Source of the DNA: Bacillota bacterium
GTDB lineage: Bacteria > Bacillota > Sulfobacillia > JAIMAT01
DNA: 64,000 nt
Direction of reading: 5' to 3'
NCBI GenBank assembly: GCA_029961055.1
Contig: JASBVM010000005.1
Location: 170,632 to 234,631, forward strand
Shown here: one piece after another, positions 9,461-17,921 of the stretch
How positions within the stretch are numbered: the stretch's first letter is position 1
Layout of the letters: every line of letters starts with the position of its first letter
The notes under the pieces: model-generated
Seen by the model: the letters and a program-made list of their open reading frames with translations, nothing else
The model's database searches: none
Told to the model about the DNA's origin: nothing
Program-made: the position numbers and the translations under genes

Positions 9461-10805
9461 GGCCCGGCTGGCCAAGTTCCCGCAGGCGCCGGAGCTCCAC
9501 TGGGCGGCGGCCAGCCGGGCGGTCCGGCGGAGCCGGCTCCTGGCACGCCAGGGGCGGGTCCGCCAGGTGGTGGGCCTCCTGGTGGAGGCGGAAGGTCCCC
9601 TCAGCGAGGTGGGCGAGCTCTGCCGGGTGGAGGAAGGCGGGGGGGAGGCGCTGGCGGAGGTGGTCGGCTTCCGCGAGGGACGCACGCTCCTCATGCCCCT
9701 GGGGGCGCTGCAGGGGATTCGGCCTGGCGCCCGGGTGGAGGCGCTGGGGCGGCGGCTGGAGATCGGCCTGGGCGAGGAGATGCTGGGGCGGGTGCTGGAC
9801 GCGCTGGGCCAACCCATGGACGGGGGAGGCGGATGGCGGGTGGAGGAGCGCCGGCCCGTCCTGGCCGAGCCGCCGCGACCCTTCGAGCGGAGGCCCATCG
9901 ATGAGCCGCTCTCGGTGGGCGTCCGCGTGATCGACGGGCTCCTCACCATCGGGCGCGGGCAGCGCGTCGGCCTCTTCGCCGGCTCGGGGGTGGGCAAGAG
10001 CACGCTCCTCGGCATGATGGCGCGCGGCACCGACGCCGACGTCAACGTCATCGCCCTGGTGGGCGAGCGGGGCCGCGAGGTGGGGGACTTCCTGGGGCGC
10101 GACCTGGGCGCCGACGGGCTGGCGCGCTCCGTGGTCGTGGTGGCCACGTCGGACCAGCCGCCCGTGGTCCGCATGAAGGCCGCCCATACGGCCACGGCCA
10201 TCGCCGAGTTCTACCGGGACCGGGGGATGAACGTCCTCCTCCTGATGGACTCGGTCACCCGCTTCGCCATGGCCGCCCGGGAGGCGGGCCTGGCCACGGG
10301 CGAGCCGCCGGCCTCCAAGGGGTATCCCCCCTCGGTCTTCGCCGCGCTTCCCCTTCTGCTGGAGCGGGCGGGCAAGACGGCGAGCGGCAGCATCACCGGC
10401 TTCTACACGGTGCTGGTCGAGGGCGACGACATGAACGAGCCCATTGCCGACGCGGTCCGCGGCATCCTCGACGGCCACATCGTCCTCAGCCGGCGCCTGG
10501 CCTCGCGGGGTCACTACCCGGCCGTCGACCTGCTGGAGAGCGTCAGCCGCCTGATGCCCCAGGTCACCTCGCCGGGGCATCAGGCCCTGGCCCAGACTTA
10601 CCGCCGCCTCCTCTCCGTCTACCGCGAGGCGGAGGACCTGATCCAGGTCGGCGCCTACCGGCCCGGTTCGAGCCGTGAGATCGACGACGCGCTGGCGCGC
10701 ATCGACGCCATGAACGCCTTCGCCGTGCAGGGGCAGGAGAGCCGGGTGGAGATGGAGAGCACGCTCCGCCAGCTGGAGGAGCTCTTCCAGGGGGTGCCGG
10801 GATGA
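9453..10805 (+). CDS. fliI: Flagellum-specific ATP synthase FliI
   Basis: Hexameric ATPase energising flagellar type III export. 450 residues, full length. Walker A GSGVGKST at 177-184, Walker B LLLMDSVTR, and conserved YPPSVF and GSITGFYTVLVEGDDMNEP segments. ATG 9453 lies within the last 8 bp of fliH, so translation is coupled. Confidence 0.97.
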   Translation: MAEARLAKFPQAPELHWAAASRAVRRSRLLARQGRVRQVVGLLVEAEGPLSEVGELCRVEEGGGEALAEVVGFREGRTLLMPLGALQGIRPGARVEALGRRLEIGLGEEMLGRVLDALGQPMDGGGGWRVEERRPVLAEPPRPFERRPIDEPLSVGVRVIDGLLTIGRGQRVGLFAGSGVGKSTLLGMMARGTDADVNVIALVGERGREVGDFLGRDLGADGLARSVVVVATSDQPPVVRMKAAHTATAIAEFYRDRGMNVLLLMDSVTRFAMAAREAGLATGEPPASKGYPPSVFAALPLLLERAGKTASGSITGFYTVLVEGDDMNEPIADAVRGILDGHIVLSRRLASRGHYPAVDLLESVSRLMPQVTSPGHQALAQTYRRLLSVYREAEDLIQVGAYRPGSSREIDDALARIDAMNAFAVQGQESRVEMESTLRQLEELFQGVPG

Positions 10806-11263
10806 GCCGGTTTCGCTTCCGCCTGGAGCGGCTGCTCGATCTGCGGCGCCAGGAGCGCCGCGCCGCCGAGATGGCGCTCGGCCTGGCGCTGGCTGCGGAG
10901 AGGGAGGCGGAGGACCGGTGCCGCTTCCTGGAGTCGGCGCGCGCCGCCGCGCGGCGACGCTGGCTCCGGGAGCGGGGCGGCGCCCCGTCGGGCCTCTGGC
11001 GGCAGCGCGCCGCCTGGCTCGACGAGCTGGAACGCCTGCTGGCGGAGGCCCACATCCAGCAGGAGCAGGCTTCGGCCCGGGTGGAGCAGGCGCGCGTCCA
11101 GCTGGCCTCGGCGCGGACCGCGGAGCGGAGCCTGGAGCGGCTCCGCCGGCGGCGCTTCCTTGCCTGGCGCATCGAGGCAGACCGGCAGGAGCAGCGCGAG
11201 CTGGACGAGCTGGCTCGGCTCCGCTGGCTCCGCCAGCGACAGGAAGGGGGCGAGCCCGCATGA
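10802..11263 (+). CDS. fliJ: Flagellar export protein FliJ
   Basis: Coiled-coil protein that sits in the FliI hexamer like the gamma subunit of F1 and escorts chaperones. 153 residues, almost entirely helical and Arg/Glu/Ala-rich, starting FRFRLERLLDLRRQERR, the typical FliJ N-terminus. ATGA overlap with fliI and with fliK. Sequence conservation in FliJ is low, so the call rests on position, length and coiled-coil character. Confidence 0.88.
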   Translation: MSRFRFRLERLLDLRRQERRAAEMALGLALAAEREAEDRCRFLESARAAARRRWLRERGGAPSGLWRQRAAWLDELERLLAEAHIQQEQASARVEQARVQLASARTAERSLERLRRRRFLAWRIEADRQEQRELDELARLRWLRQRQEGGEPA

Positions 11264-12855
11264 TCGCACCCCTGGACGGGGCTTCCATCCCACCGGCTGG
11301 CAACGGCACAGACCCTGCCCCTGCGGCGGGGAGTTCGACGCCGGTGACCGGGCCGGGGCCGGGAACGGGCACGGGCACGGGGGCAGGGGCTGCCTCCTTC
11401 GCCGCCCTCCTGGGGACGGCGCTGGACCGCCGCGACGCGGCAGTGGGGCGGCCCCGCAGCGCTCCAGATGGCGACCCGGCCCAGCTCCTGGTGACCGCCC
11501 TGGCAGGCGCCCTGGCCGGGCTCCCGGGGCCGGGCCAGGTGGATCCCCCGGAGAGCCCGGCGCGGCCGGCGGCGGGAGCCGGCGCTCCCGCTGTTCCGTC
11601 GGCTGCCGACCTGCGGGCAGCCGATCCGCAGACCACCGCGGAGGCACCCGCGGTGCCTGCCGGCGAGGCGGAGTCCCCGGTCGCCGGGGCGCCGGAGCCG
11701 GCCGCCGGCGAGGCGGCCCGTGTGGAGTCCGCCCCCCTCGCCATCACCTCCCCGCAGGGCGGGATCCCCACCCCTGCGCCGCAACCCCCTGCCTCTGCGA
11801 CCGGCGGAGTGGGCTTGGGGCCTGCTGCGCCTTCAGCGCCGGAACTTGCGGTGGGCGGGCAGGCCGCGGCGGTACCGATCGTCCAGCCGCAGGGCCCTGA
11901 GAAGAAGGGCGCCGGCGCCGGTGCCGGTGGGGCAGCCCGTGCCCTCCCGGAGCAGGGGGGCCAGCCGACGGCGCCCGACACGGCCACCGGTGCAGCCGAG
12001 CCGCCTGCAGACATCCCGGCGGGGGCACCTGCCGCAGCGGGGCCGGGCACTGCGCCGGGGCCGGCCGCGGCGGGCCAGGGGAGCGACTCGGCAGCCTGGG
12101 GGCGTACGCGGATGGCCGTCGGGGAGACGTCTCCGGCCGCTGCCGCCTCCGTGGCGGACGACGGCCCGGCGCCGGCCGCCCGGAAGCCGCGGTCCGGGGC
12201 GGAGACCGGCACCGCGGGTGCGGCAGCCAGCGCCGATGGCGCCAACGCGGCCACCGGCGTCGGCTGGCAGGCAGCCCCTGCGCCCTCGGTGATGGCGAAC
12301 GCTTCTCCCGGGCCGGCGCAGACGGTGCCGCTCCAGACCCACCCGCACGTCGCCGGGCCGGACGGGGGGGCGGCCGGCGCTGGCATGCAGCTCCCGCCGG
12401 AGGCGGCGCAGCTGCACGTGGGCGCGCGAGAGGCGCAGGTCCACGTCAGCGGGCAGCGCGTGGGCGATCTCTCCGCGTGGCTCCGGCTGGACAGCGGCGG
12501 CCAGGTGGAGATCCGCCTGGAGACCTCGCGCCTGGCGGCCCATGACCTGCTGATGCAGGCGCTGCCCTCGCTTCAGGAAGGGCTGGGCCGGCAGGGGGTG
12601 CCTCTTGGCGGGGTGACCGTGAGCGGTTTCGGCCCGGCCGGTCACGCGCCTGACCTGGCATGGGGCGCAGGCCTTGCCGGCGGAGGAGGACCGGGCGGCG
12701 GCGCCGCCGGCGGGCCGGCCGGCCACGGGCCCGGGGCCCGCCAGCCGGACCCGGGCCTGGGCTGGCCCGGGAACGCAGCGGGTGAGTCGGGTCTGGCCCC
12801 GCCGGAGCTGCGGCGCGCCCGCTGGCGCGGGACCGGAGTCGATCTGCTGCTCTGA
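11260..12855 (+). CDS. fliK: Flagellar hook-length control protein FliK
   Basis: Secreted ruler that sets hook length and switches export specificity at FlhB. 531 residues. The first ~390 residues are Ala/Pro/Gly-rich low complexity, as in other FliK proteins where this part is disordered; the C-terminal Flg_hook domain is recognisable (VGDLSAWLRLDSGGQVEIRL then a helix and LGGVTVSG). The tail (about 475-531) is again Gly/Pro-rich. ATG 11260 overlaps the fliJ stop. Confidence 0.88.
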   Translation: MIAPLDGASIPPAGNGTDPAPAAGSSTPVTGPGPGTGTGTGAGAASFAALLGTALDRRDAAVGRPRSAPDGDPAQLLVTALAGALAGLPGPGQVDPPESPARPAAGAGAPAVPSAADLRAADPQTTAEAPAVPAGEAESPVAGAPEPAAGEAARVESAPLAITSPQGGIPTPAPQPPASATGGVGLGPAAPSAPELAVGGQAAAVPIVQPQGPEKKGAGAGAGGAARALPEQGGQPTAPDTATGAAEPPADIPAGAPAAAGPGTAPGPAAAGQGSDSAAWGRTRMAVGETSPAAAASVADDGPAPAARKPRSGAETGTAGAAASADGANAATGVGWQAAPAPSVMANASPGPAQTVPLQTHPHVAGPDGGAAGAGMQLPPEAAQLHVGAREAQVHVSGQRVGDLSAWLRLDSGGQVEIRLETSRLAAHDLLMQALPSLQEGLGRQGVPLGGVTVSGFGPAGHAPDLAWGAGLAGGGGPGGGAAGGPAGHGPGARQPDPGLGWPGNAAGESGLAPPELRRARWRGTGVDLLL

Positions 12856-12910
12856 GGCCGGCGGCGACGCGGCTGAGGCGAGGGCGATCTCAGGAAGGAG
12901 GCGAATCGGG

Positions 12911-13240
12911 ATGGACGTGAGCGGAGTGGGCACCACGGGTGCCGCCACGGCGACGGGCACGGCACCGGGCACCGCTGGAACGAGCTCCGCACCGGGTTCG
13001 GCAACCGCCGATCCGCTGGCCGCGGTCCAGCTGCAGCAGAGCTTTCTGCAGCTGCTCGTGGCCCAGCTCCAGTACCAGAACCCGCTCCAGCCCATGGACG
13101 GGACGCAGTGGGTGACCCAGCTGGCGCAGTTCAGCATGCTGAGCGAGCTGGAGCAGATCCGGCAGAAGCTCGACCAGATCGCAGCCGCCCAGCAGCAGGG
13201 CGGCTCGGGCACGGCGGCACAGGGGGGTAGCCAGCCATGA
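12911..13240 (+). CDS. flgD: Flagellar hook assembly (hook cap) protein FlgD, short form
   Basis: Scaffold that caps the growing hook. Only 109 residues: a Gly/Thr-rich start and the core FlgD motif LQQSFLQLLVAQLQYQNPLQP followed by QFSMLSELEQI. The C-terminal Ig/tudor-like domains of enteric FlgD are absent, as in several Gram-positive FlgD proteins. ATG 12911 has AAGGAGG at 12895-12901. The open frame extends upstream of this only as a shadow of fliK. Confidence 0.92.
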   Translation: MDVSGVGTTGAATATGTAPGTAGTSSAPGSATADPLAAVQLQQSFLQLLVAQLQYQNPLQPMDGTQWVTQLAQFSMLSELEQIRQKLDQIAAAQQQGGSGTAAQGGSQP

Positions 13241-14097
13241 TGCGTTCCATGTACTCGGCGGTCTCGGGGCTCCGGGCCAACCAGACGGCCATGGACGTGA
13301 TCGGCAACAACATCGCCAACGTCAACACGCCGGCCTTCAAGGCCTCGCGGAGCATCTTCGCGGACATGTTCTACCAGATGCTGGCCGGCGCCGCCGCGCC
13401 GCAGGGCGGCGTGGGCGGCATCAACTCGCAGCAGGTGGGGCTGGGCGTCCGCCTGGCGAGCATCGACAAGCTGATGACGCAGGGCGCGCTCCAGTCGACC
13501 GGGGTGCCCACGGACCTGGCCATCCAGGGAGACGGATTCTTCGTACTGGGCGACGTACCCGGCAATCCCCCGACGGGCACTCCCACCAACATCACGTACA
13601 CGCGGCTGGGCGACTTCAAGCTGGACTCGAACGGGTACCTCGTCGACGCCCTGACCGGCAAGTATGTGCTGGCTCTCAATGCGCAGAACGGGAACCAGAT
13701 CGGAGGTCCAATCCACATTCCTCTGGGCACGCAGACCGGCCAATTCGTCGACTTCAGCATCGCAAGCGACGGAACGATCAATGGCATCACCCCCGCGGGG
13801 GTGCCGCAATTCATCGCCCAGATAGCCCTCGCAACGTTCTCCAATCCGAGCGGCTTGGACGAGCTCGGCGGTGGACAGTACCAGGGCTCTCTCAACTCCG
13901 GGGCTCCGACCTACGGGCCCGGCGGCACCGGGACGCTAGCCGGCACCGTGAGCAGCAACTCGCTCGAGATGTCCAACGTCGACCTGGCGCAGGAGTTCAC
14001 CAGCATGATCACCACCCAGCGCGGCTTCGAGGCCAACGCCAAGGTGATCACCACGGCCGACCAGATGCTCCAGGTGCTCACCAACCTGAAGCAGTGA
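13237..14097 (+). CDS. flgE: Flagellar hook protein FlgE
   Basis: Hook subunit, possibly also described as FlgG-like because it is short (286 residues). N-terminal SAVSGLRANQTAMDVIGNNIANVNT and C-terminal SNVDLAQEFTSMITTQRGFEANAKV segments form the coiled-coil core; the middle (about 100-230) is the surface-exposed D domain. The middle part (roughly 13560-13920) uses visibly more A/T-ending codons than the rest of the operon. ATG 13237 overlaps the flgD stop. No FlgF or second FlgG is present in the window. Confidence 0.92.
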   Translation: MMRSMYSAVSGLRANQTAMDVIGNNIANVNTPAFKASRSIFADMFYQMLAGAAAPQGGVGGINSQQVGLGVRLASIDKLMTQGALQSTGVPTDLAIQGDGFFVLGDVPGNPPTGTPTNITYTRLGDFKLDSNGYLVDALTGKYVLALNAQNGNQIGGPIHIPLGTQTGQFVDFSIASDGTINGITPAGVPQFIAQIALATFSNPSGLDELGGGQYQGSLNSGAPTYGPGGTGTLAGTVSSNSLEMSNVDLAQEFTSMITTQRGFEANAKVITTADQMLQVLTNLKQ

Positions 14098-14204
14098 TGG
14101 GCGCCGGGGCGCCGGGCCCGGGCCCGGACCCGGTCCGGATCCGGCCGCGCCGGCCGCGGAGGGGTCGGGGCCGGACCGACCCGACGAGAGGAAGGGGATG
14201 AGCC

Positions 14205-14414
14205 TTGATCTGGCTCACCCGCTTGAACGGTGACCGGCTGGTGATCAACGCCGATATGATCGAGACCATCGAGTCGACGCCCGACACGGTGATCACGCTC
14301 TCCAACGGCCACCGCTGGATCGTGGCGGAGACTCCGGACGAGGTGATCCGGCGCGTGGTGAGTTATCGGAGGAAGATGGCCTCCGGGCCGCGCCGGCGGG
14401 GGGTGTCCTCATGA
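14205..14414 (+). CDS. flbD: FlbD-family flagellar protein
   Basis: Small (69 residues) protein of the FlbD/YlzI family that follows flgE in many Gram-positive flagellar operons; its biochemical role is unknown. The characteristic MIWLTRLNGDRLVINADMIE start and TPDTVITLSNG core are intact. TTG start chosen because it yields the family's MIxLTRLNG beginning and has GAAGGGG 7 bp upstream. The 107-bp gap before it is GC-rich with small self-complementary stretches but no clear terminator. In many clostridia motA-motB follow; here fliL comes next. Confidence 0.88.
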   Translation: MIWLTRLNGDRLVINADMIETIESTPDTVITLSNGHRWIVAETPDEVIRRVVSYRRKMASGPRRRGVSS

Positions 14415-14842
14415 GCGGGGACGGGCGGCTCCCGGCCTCCAGGGGCTGGGCGCTGGGGCTCCTCGTGCTCCTTCTGGTCCTGAGTTCGGGCGCCTGCGCC
14501 CTTCCGGGCCAGGGGTCGAAGCCCGCAGCCCAGTCGGCCCCGCCGGTGGCGGTGGACGTGGGGACGCTCACCACCAACCTGGCCGACGTCGACCCGCCCC
14601 GCCTGATCCAGGTGGACGTGGTGCTGGAGGTGGCCAGCCAGGCGCAGGCCGACCAGGTGAAGAGCGCCCAGCCCAGCGTACGCGACGCCATCCTCCGCGT
14701 CCTCCGCGGCAGCACGGCCAAGGAGTTGGCCGGCTCGCAGGGGATGGACGCGGTCCGGGCCCGGATCGAGAGCGAGGTGGCCAGGGCCGTCCCCAACGTG
14801 GTGGTGCGTGGCGTCTACTTCACCAATTTCGTCGTGCAGTGA
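14411..14842 (+). CDS. fliL: Flagellar basal body-associated protein FliL
   Basis: Stator-associated protein around the motor. 143 residues: N-terminal hydrophobic segment (about 12-28), short Gly/Pro linker, then the periplasmic-type FliL domain ending NVVVRGVYFTNFVVQ. The hydrophobic segment ends in LSSGAC, so the protein could be a lipoprotein with Cys29 as lipidated residue, although the -3 position is Ser rather than Leu. ATG 14411 overlaps the flbD stop. Confidence 0.85.
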   Translation: MSGDGRLPASRGWALGLLVLLLVLSSGACALPGQGSKPAAQSAPPVAVDVGTLTTNLADVDPPRLIQVDVVLEVASQAQADQVKSAQPSVRDAILRVLRGSTAKELAGSQGMDAVRARIESEVARAVPNVVVRGVYFTNFVVQ

Positions 14843-14920
14843 GCTGGAGTGAGCCGGAGTCAGGCTTGGTGAGCGCCGGGCGGCGGTCCGCCCGGCGGGT
14901 GCAGACGGGAGGAACGGTCG

Positions 14921-15871
14921 GTGATCGGGACGAGCGGTCGAGGGGGTGGGGCGGGCGGCACCCTCCGGGTACGGGCCTACGACTTTCGTAGGCCGGACAA
15001 GCTCTCCAAGGACCAGCTCCGGACGCTGGCCATGATCAACGAGAACTTCGCCCGCGCGGTCACCACCTATCTCTCCACCCGGCTGCGGGGGAGCGCCCAG
15101 GCGGTGGCCGTCCTGGCGGAGATGGTCAGCTTCGAGCAGTTCCTGGGCGAGATCGTGGAGCCCGCCATCATCGGCGTCGTCGGGGCGGAGGAGTGGCGGG
15201 GCGAGGCGGTGATGAGCCTCGACCCGCAGGTCGCCTTCGGCCTCATCGACCGCCTGCTGGGCGGGGCCGGCGAGGAGAGCTATCGCGTCCGCACCATCAC
15301 CGAGATCGAACAGGCGCTGCTCCTGCGGCTCTTCCGCGATCTGGTCCAGAGCTGGCAGGAAGCCTGGGAGTCGGTGACGCCGATCCACGCGTCGCTGGCC
15401 GCGCTGGAGTCGAACCCGCTCCTTGCCCAGGTGGCGCCGCCGGGCGACATGGCCGTCCGCCTCCTGGTCGGCCTTCGCCTCGGGCGGCTGGAGGGCTTCC
15501 TCCGCATCGGCCTCCCGTACACCAGCGTCGCGCCGCTCATGCCGGCGCTCTCCGCCGAGCGCTGGCTGACGCGAGAGGGCGAGAGCCTGGTTCACCGGCA
15601 GGAAGAGATGCGGAGCGTGCTCCGCCGCGTCCCGGTCGAGATGACCGCCCTGCTGGGCCACGCCCACCTGAAGCTGCGCGACTTCATCCAGCTGGAGGTG
15701 GGGGACGTGATCCTGCTCGACCAGCGGGTGGGTGCGCCGCTTCAGGTGACGGTGGCAGGACGGCCCAAGTTCGTGGCGCGTCCCGGCCAGGTGGGACACC
15801 ACCTGGCGGTGGAGATCGTGGCGCGCCTTCCGGAAGAGGACGGTGAGAGCGCATGGACGACTCGCTCTTGA
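14921..15871 (+). CDS. fliM: Flagellar motor switch protein FliM, lacking the CheY-binding N-terminus
   Basis: C-ring protein between FliG and FliN/FliY. 316 residues. The core is clear: YDFRRPDKLSKDQLRTLAMI, NFARAVTTYLSTRLRG, IGVVGAEEW, LRRVPVEMTALLG and the SpoA-like C-terminus. The usual extreme N-terminal CheY-P binding helix (LSQDEIDALL in Bacillus) is absent: the protein starts with a Gly-rich MIGTSGRGGGAGGTL, and an in-frame stop at 14870-14872 excludes an upstream extension. GTG 14921 has GGGAGGA 7 bp upstream. A 9-bp hairpin (14875-14896) lies in the short leader. Confidence 0.93.
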   Translation: MIGTSGRGGGAGGTLRVRAYDFRRPDKLSKDQLRTLAMINENFARAVTTYLSTRLRGSAQAVAVLAEMVSFEQFLGEIVEPAIIGVVGAEEWRGEAVMSLDPQVAFGLIDRLLGGAGEESYRVRTITEIEQALLLRLFRDLVQSWQEAWESVTPIHASLAALESNPLLAQVAPPGDMAVRLLVGLRLGRLEGFLRIGLPYTSVAPLMPALSAERWLTREGESLVHRQEEMRSVLRRVPVEMTALLGHAHLKLRDFIQLEVGDVILLDQRVGAPLQVTVAGRPKFVARPGQVGHHLAVEIVARLPEEDGESAWTTRS

Positions 15872-16863
15872 GCCAGGAAGAGATCGACGCCCTCAGGCGG
15901 AGCCTGGAGCAGGAGGAGAGGACGCCCGGCCTGCCCGGCGAGGCGGCGGAGGCGCTGGCCGACCTCTTCGCCCGTTCGCTGGAGGAAGCGCTGCACGACG
16001 CGGCGCCCGGGCTCCTGGACGCGGGTGCGGAGGTGGACGGGGAGGCGGCGCCGCCCAGCCAGGCCGCCTCGGCGGCCCGGGGCCGGCGGGTGAACGTGTC
16101 GGTCGGCGGCCAGGCCGGCTGGGAGGCGATCCTCTGGCTGGGGAACGGCGTGGAGCCGGCCGAGCCGCTCTTCGACGCCTGGTCGCGGAGGCTGGCGGAG
16201 GCGCTGGCGGGCGTTCTCAGCCGGAGCGTCGAGCTCCGCCCGGGCGAGGGGTGGGCGCCGGGGGGACCGCTTCCTGCCGAGCCGGTCGGTTTCGTCTTCC
16301 GCTGGCTGGGAGGCGGGCAGGGCAGGGAGGCGGGCCTGGTGGCCCCGCTGGGCAGCTTCCGGAACATCGTGGAGACGGCCACGCGGCCCGCCTCCGCCGG
16401 CGGCTCCGGCCCCGAGGAGGCTGCAGCGGCGGCCCGGCCGGTGGAGGCGCCGGCGGCACAGGTACCCGCGGTCCGGGAGCCCGCGGCCCGGGAGCCCGCG
16501 GCCGAGCCGGCGCCCCCGGCCCCGCGGAAGCAAGCCGGGACCGCGGGCGCCTCGACGTCGCATGTCTGGCAGCAGCTGGGCGCGCCCCGGACCGCCCAGG
16601 AGGCGGCGGGACTGGAGCTCCTCTACGACGTGCCCCTCGAGATCAGCGTGGAGCTGGGGCGGGCCACCAAGTCGGTGCGCGAGGTCCTGGCGCTGGGGGC
16701 GGGTTCGGTCGTGGAGCTGGACCGGGCCGCCGGCGAGCCGGTCGACATCCTGGTCAACGGCAAGCTGGTGGCGCACGGCGAGGTGGTCGTGGTCGACGAC
16801 AACTTCGGCATCCGGGTGACGGACATCCTCAGCCCGGCCGACCGGCTGCGCCAGCTCGGTTAG
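15853..16863 (+). CDS. fliY: Flagellar motor switch protein FliY/FliN
   Basis: C-ring subunit. 336 residues: an N-terminal CheY-binding-like helix (LSQEEIDALRRSL, 6-18), a degenerate CheC/FliY-type middle region (about 30-180), a Pro/Ala-rich linker (about 190-235) and a canonical FliN/SpoA C-terminal domain (LLYDVPLEISVELGRATKSV ... FGIRVTDIL). The E-x2-N phosphatase motifs of CheC-type FliY are not visible in the middle region, so CheY-P phosphatase activity is doubtful. Overlaps fliM by 19 bp. In Bacillus cheY follows; here fliO follows directly. Confidence 0.9.
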   Translation: MDDSLLSQEEIDALRRSLEQEERTPGLPGEAAEALADLFARSLEEALHDAAPGLLDAGAEVDGEAAPPSQAASAARGRRVNVSVGGQAGWEAILWLGNGVEPAEPLFDAWSRRLAEALAGVLSRSVELRPGEGWAPGGPLPAEPVGFVFRWLGGGQGREAGLVAPLGSFRNIVETATRPASAGGSGPEEAAAAARPVEAPAAQVPAVREPAAREPAAEPAPPAPRKQAGTAGASTSHVWQQLGAPRTAQEAAGLELLYDVPLEISVELGRATKSVREVLALGAGSVVELDRAAGEPVDILVNGKLVAHGEVVVVDDNFGIRVTDILSPADRLRQLG

Positions 16864-16875
16864 GAGGGGCGACGG

Positions 16876-17226
16876 GTGTGGGCTGAGGTGCTGCGGGTCC
16901 TGCTGGGGCTGGTGACCTTTCTGGCCGTCCTCGGCCTCGCCTACTTCGTGGCCACGGGCGTCGGCCGCTATGCGACGGGCGCGGGCGGGCCGATGCGCGT
17001 GGTCGGCCAGCTGGCGCTGGGGCCGCGGCGCGGCGTGACGCTGGTCCGCCTGGGGGACGAGCTCCTCCTCCTGGGCGTGACCGACCACCAGGTGACGCTC
17101 CTGGAGCGGGTGAGCGATCCCAGGCTGCTGGAGCGGCTCGACCCGCCGGGGAAGGGTGGCCCCGAGGGGGCGCGTTTCAGGGACTTCCTGGCGGAGCGGT
17201 TGGGGAGGAGGCGGGTGGAGCCATGA
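16876..17226 (+). CDS. fliO: Flagellar biosynthetic protein FliO
   Basis: Small membrane protein that helps assemble FliP in the export gate. 116 residues: one transmembrane segment (about 7-25, VLLGLVTFLAVLGLAYFVA) and a cytoplasmic part with MRVVGQLALGPRRGVTLVRLGDELLLLGVT, the FliO signature. GTG 16876 follows AGGAGG (16862-16867). Overlaps fliP by 4 bp. Confidence 0.9.
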   Translation: MWAEVLRVLLGLVTFLAVLGLAYFVATGVGRYATGAGGPMRVVGQLALGPRRGVTLVRLGDELLLLGVTDHQVTLLERVSDPRLLERLDPPGKGGPEGARFRDFLAERLGRRRVEP

Positions 17227-17900
17227 TCCCGTCGCTCCAGGTGACGCTCGGCGGTGCCGAGAACCCGCAGCAGGTGGCCACCACGCTCCAGATCCTCGGA
17301 TGGCTCACGCTCCTGGCGCTGGCGCCGGCGGCCCTGGTGATGACCACCTCGTTCACCCGGATCGTGGTCGTCCTCTCCTTCGTCCGGAACGCGCTGGCCA
17401 CCGGGCAGACGCCGCCCAACCAGGTCCTGGTGGGGTTGGCGCTCTTCCTGACCCTCTTCACCATGGCGCCGGTCTACGACCAGGTCTACCGGCAGGCCTG
17501 GGTGCCCTACCAGGCCGGACAGATCAGCCAGCAGGCCGCGCTCCAGCGGGCGGAGGCCCCGCTGCGCGCCTTCATGCTGAGGGAGACGCGGCAGTCCGAC
17601 CTCGAGCTCTTCGTCTCCATGGACAGTACCGGCCCCAAGCCGAAGACGCCGCAGGAGGCGCCGCTGCGCGACCTGATCCCGGCCTTCGTCATCTCCGAGC
17701 TGAAGAGCGCCTTCGAGATGGGCTTCGTGCTCTACCTGCCCTTTCTGGTGATCGACCTGGTGGTCGCCTCCACCCTGATGTCCATGGGGATGTTCATGCT
17801 GCCGCCGATGCTGATCTCGCTTCCTTTCAAAATTTTGCTCTTTGTGCTGGTGGACGGCTGGCACCTCTTGGCCCAGTCGTTGATCGCCAGCTACCACTGA
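17223..17900 (+). CDS. fliP: Flagellar type III export gate protein FliP
   Basis: Core subunit of the export gate in the membrane. 225 residues, about four hydrophobic segments, with diagnostic SFTRIVVVLSFVRNAL, RDLIPAFVISELKSAFEMGF and PPMLISLPFKILLFVLVDGW. The N-terminal signal sequence seen in some FliP proteins is not obvious. The codons for PFKILLF are strikingly A/T-rich (TTCAAAATTTTGCTCTTT at 17824-17841) against the GC-rich background. Confidence 0.96.
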   Translation: MIPSLQVTLGGAENPQQVATTLQILGWLTLLALAPAALVMTTSFTRIVVVLSFVRNALATGQTPPNQVLVGLALFLTLFTMAPVYDQVYRQAWVPYQAGQISQQAALQRAEAPLRAFMLRETRQSDLELFVSMDSTGPKPKTPQEAPLRDLIPAFVISELKSAFEMGFVLYLPFLVIDLVVASTLMSMGMFMLPPMLISLPFKILLFVLVDGWHLLAQSLIASYH

Positions 17901-17921
17901 GCGCCGCGCGGGGGTGTGGCG

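Noticed and set aside
14098..14204. Palindromic GC stretches between flgE and flbD as a terminator
   Set aside because: Several short inverted repeats of G/C are expected by chance at this composition, and there is no T-run.
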